Positions 6,149-6,579 of a stretch of DNA of 6,579 nt are shown here, one piece after another (within the stretch, counting starts at the first letter, position 1; every line of letters begins with the position of its first letter). Source of the DNA: Cellulomonadaceae bacterium (GTDB lineage Bacteria; Actinomycetota; Actinomycetes; Actinomycetales; Cellulomonadaceae); NCBI GenBank assembly GCA_031282935.1, contig JAITCS010000196.1:1-6579 (forward strand). The letters run 5' to 3'. The position numbers and the translations under genes were made by a program. The notes under the pieces are model-generated. The model saw nothing but the letters and a program-made list of their open reading frames with translations, was not told the origin of the DNA and made no database searches.

Positions 6149-6579
6149 TTAGTTTAGCTTCGATTCGTAGGCGGCTAGCTTTGATTCCGCTTGGTCCAGC
6201 GCGCTCAGGTTGCCGAGCAGCCGGGCGTCCTCGCTGTCCACCGCGTCGCCCGCAACCGCGTAACCGCCCGCCGGTTGTCGAACCTGCTGGTGAAGAGTCT
6301 GGTGCAGCGGCTGCAAAAGCGGGTCAACGGCCTCGGCGGGCAAGTGACCCACCCGATCCTCGGCAGAACCGACCCGCGATCTGAACCCGTCACAAACGGC
6401 TTCGCGGGCGGCCTCCGGCCCAATGGCCTGGCTCAACGCCCCGGGGCCAACCCCGGCGGCAATCACGTCGTCGTCCAAATCGGACAGTGTGGAAACCGGA
6501 GTTTGCGAAAACCCGTTCTCGTCGCCGATGTTCTCAGCCCCTACGGGGCTTGCCGCCGCGGTTTCCCCGAACTCGGTGC
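6149..6579 (-). CDS. Unrecognised protein, C-terminal 142 residues (5' end beyond window)
   Basis: The frame is open from the window edge to TAA at 6151-6149, so only the C-terminal part of a longer gene is visible. A TTG at 6478 could be read as a start, but the frame continues upstream without a stop for a further 33 codons, and no ribosome binding site precedes the TTG. The sequence is Ala/Gly-rich and acidic, with LSDLDDDVIAAGV near the middle, a His/Gln-rich stretch (QPLHQTLHQQVRQP) and a probably helical tail NLSALDQAESKLAAYESKLN. Third codon positions are strongly G/C, as in pheST, which supports real coding. One cysteine is present; there is no membrane segment in the visible part. 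I do not recognise a family and propose no function. It differs from the genes often found upstream of pheS in Actinobacteria (infC-rpmI-rplT and an SpoU-type rRNA methyltransferase). A hairpin directly after its stop suggests it ends a separate transcript from pheST. Confidence 0.7.
   Translation of the reverse strand, partial: TEFGETAAASPVGAENIGDENGFSQTPVSTLSDLDDDVIAAGVGPGALSQAIGPEAAREAVCDGFRSRVGSAEDRVGHLPAEAVDPLLQPLHQTLHQQVRQPAGGYAVAGDAVDSEDARLLGNLSALDQAESKLAAYESKLN

Noticed and set aside
6130..6384. Plus-strand open frame opposite the upstream hypothetical gene
   Set aside because: It is Arg/Pro-rich, begins inside the hairpin and lies opposite a frame with coding-like third positions.
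6536..6550. Inverted repeat AGCCCC-tac-GGGGCT (plus strand)
   Set aside because: A short 6-bp stem inside an apparently coding region, with no second copy in the window. Chance is likely in GC-rich sequence.

Overview
This 6.6 kb window is GC-rich bacterial DNA that most resembles an actinobacterial chromosome (Actinomycetota; family not resolved). The evidence is the style of PheS, PheT and ArgC (for example the PheS stretch around WIEWGGCGMVHPN and the ArgC motif VPGCN), GTG starts, GC-rich third codon positions in pheST, and the gene order pheS-pheT-(insert)-argC. That order is the usual actinobacterial junction between phenylalanyl-tRNA synthetase and the arginine biosynthesis cluster. 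Every supported gene lies on the minus strand, so transcription runs from high to low coordinates.

Layout in transcription order. (1) 6579-6149 holds the C-terminal 142 codons of an unrecognised protein entering from the window edge. (2) 6148-6081 is a 68 bp gap. It has a long hairpin, best read as the terminator of that gene, and an AT-rich candidate -10 box just before pheS. (3) 6080-5031 is pheS. (4) 5031-2260 is pheT, sharing one base with the pheS stop. (5) 2259-2126 is the only other gap. It starts with a 12-bp-period tandem repeat and is almost filled by a 41-codon open frame (2243-2118) with a plausible ribosome binding site and an 8-nt overlap with the next gene. (6) 2125-791 encodes a 444-residue DUF4921-type protein with GalT-like nucleotidyltransferase hallmarks (CxxC and HLHKQ). 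(7) 790-1 is the first 263 codons of argC, abutting the previous stop directly and cut by the window edge.

The genes probably form one read-through unit: pheST charge tRNA-Phe, ArgC makes N-acetylglutamate semialdehyde for arginine synthesis, and the DUF4921 protein has no established role. GC content drops clearly from pheT (about 70% in sampled lines) to the DUF4921/argC side (about 35-60%). No mobile element, CRISPR array, tRNA or rRNA was seen. The window is mainly housekeeping. The parts worth a second look are the DUF4921 gene and small ORF wedged between pheT and argC, a hairpin that masks the argC ribosome binding site, and a PheT lengthened by Ala/Gly/Pro-rich insertions.
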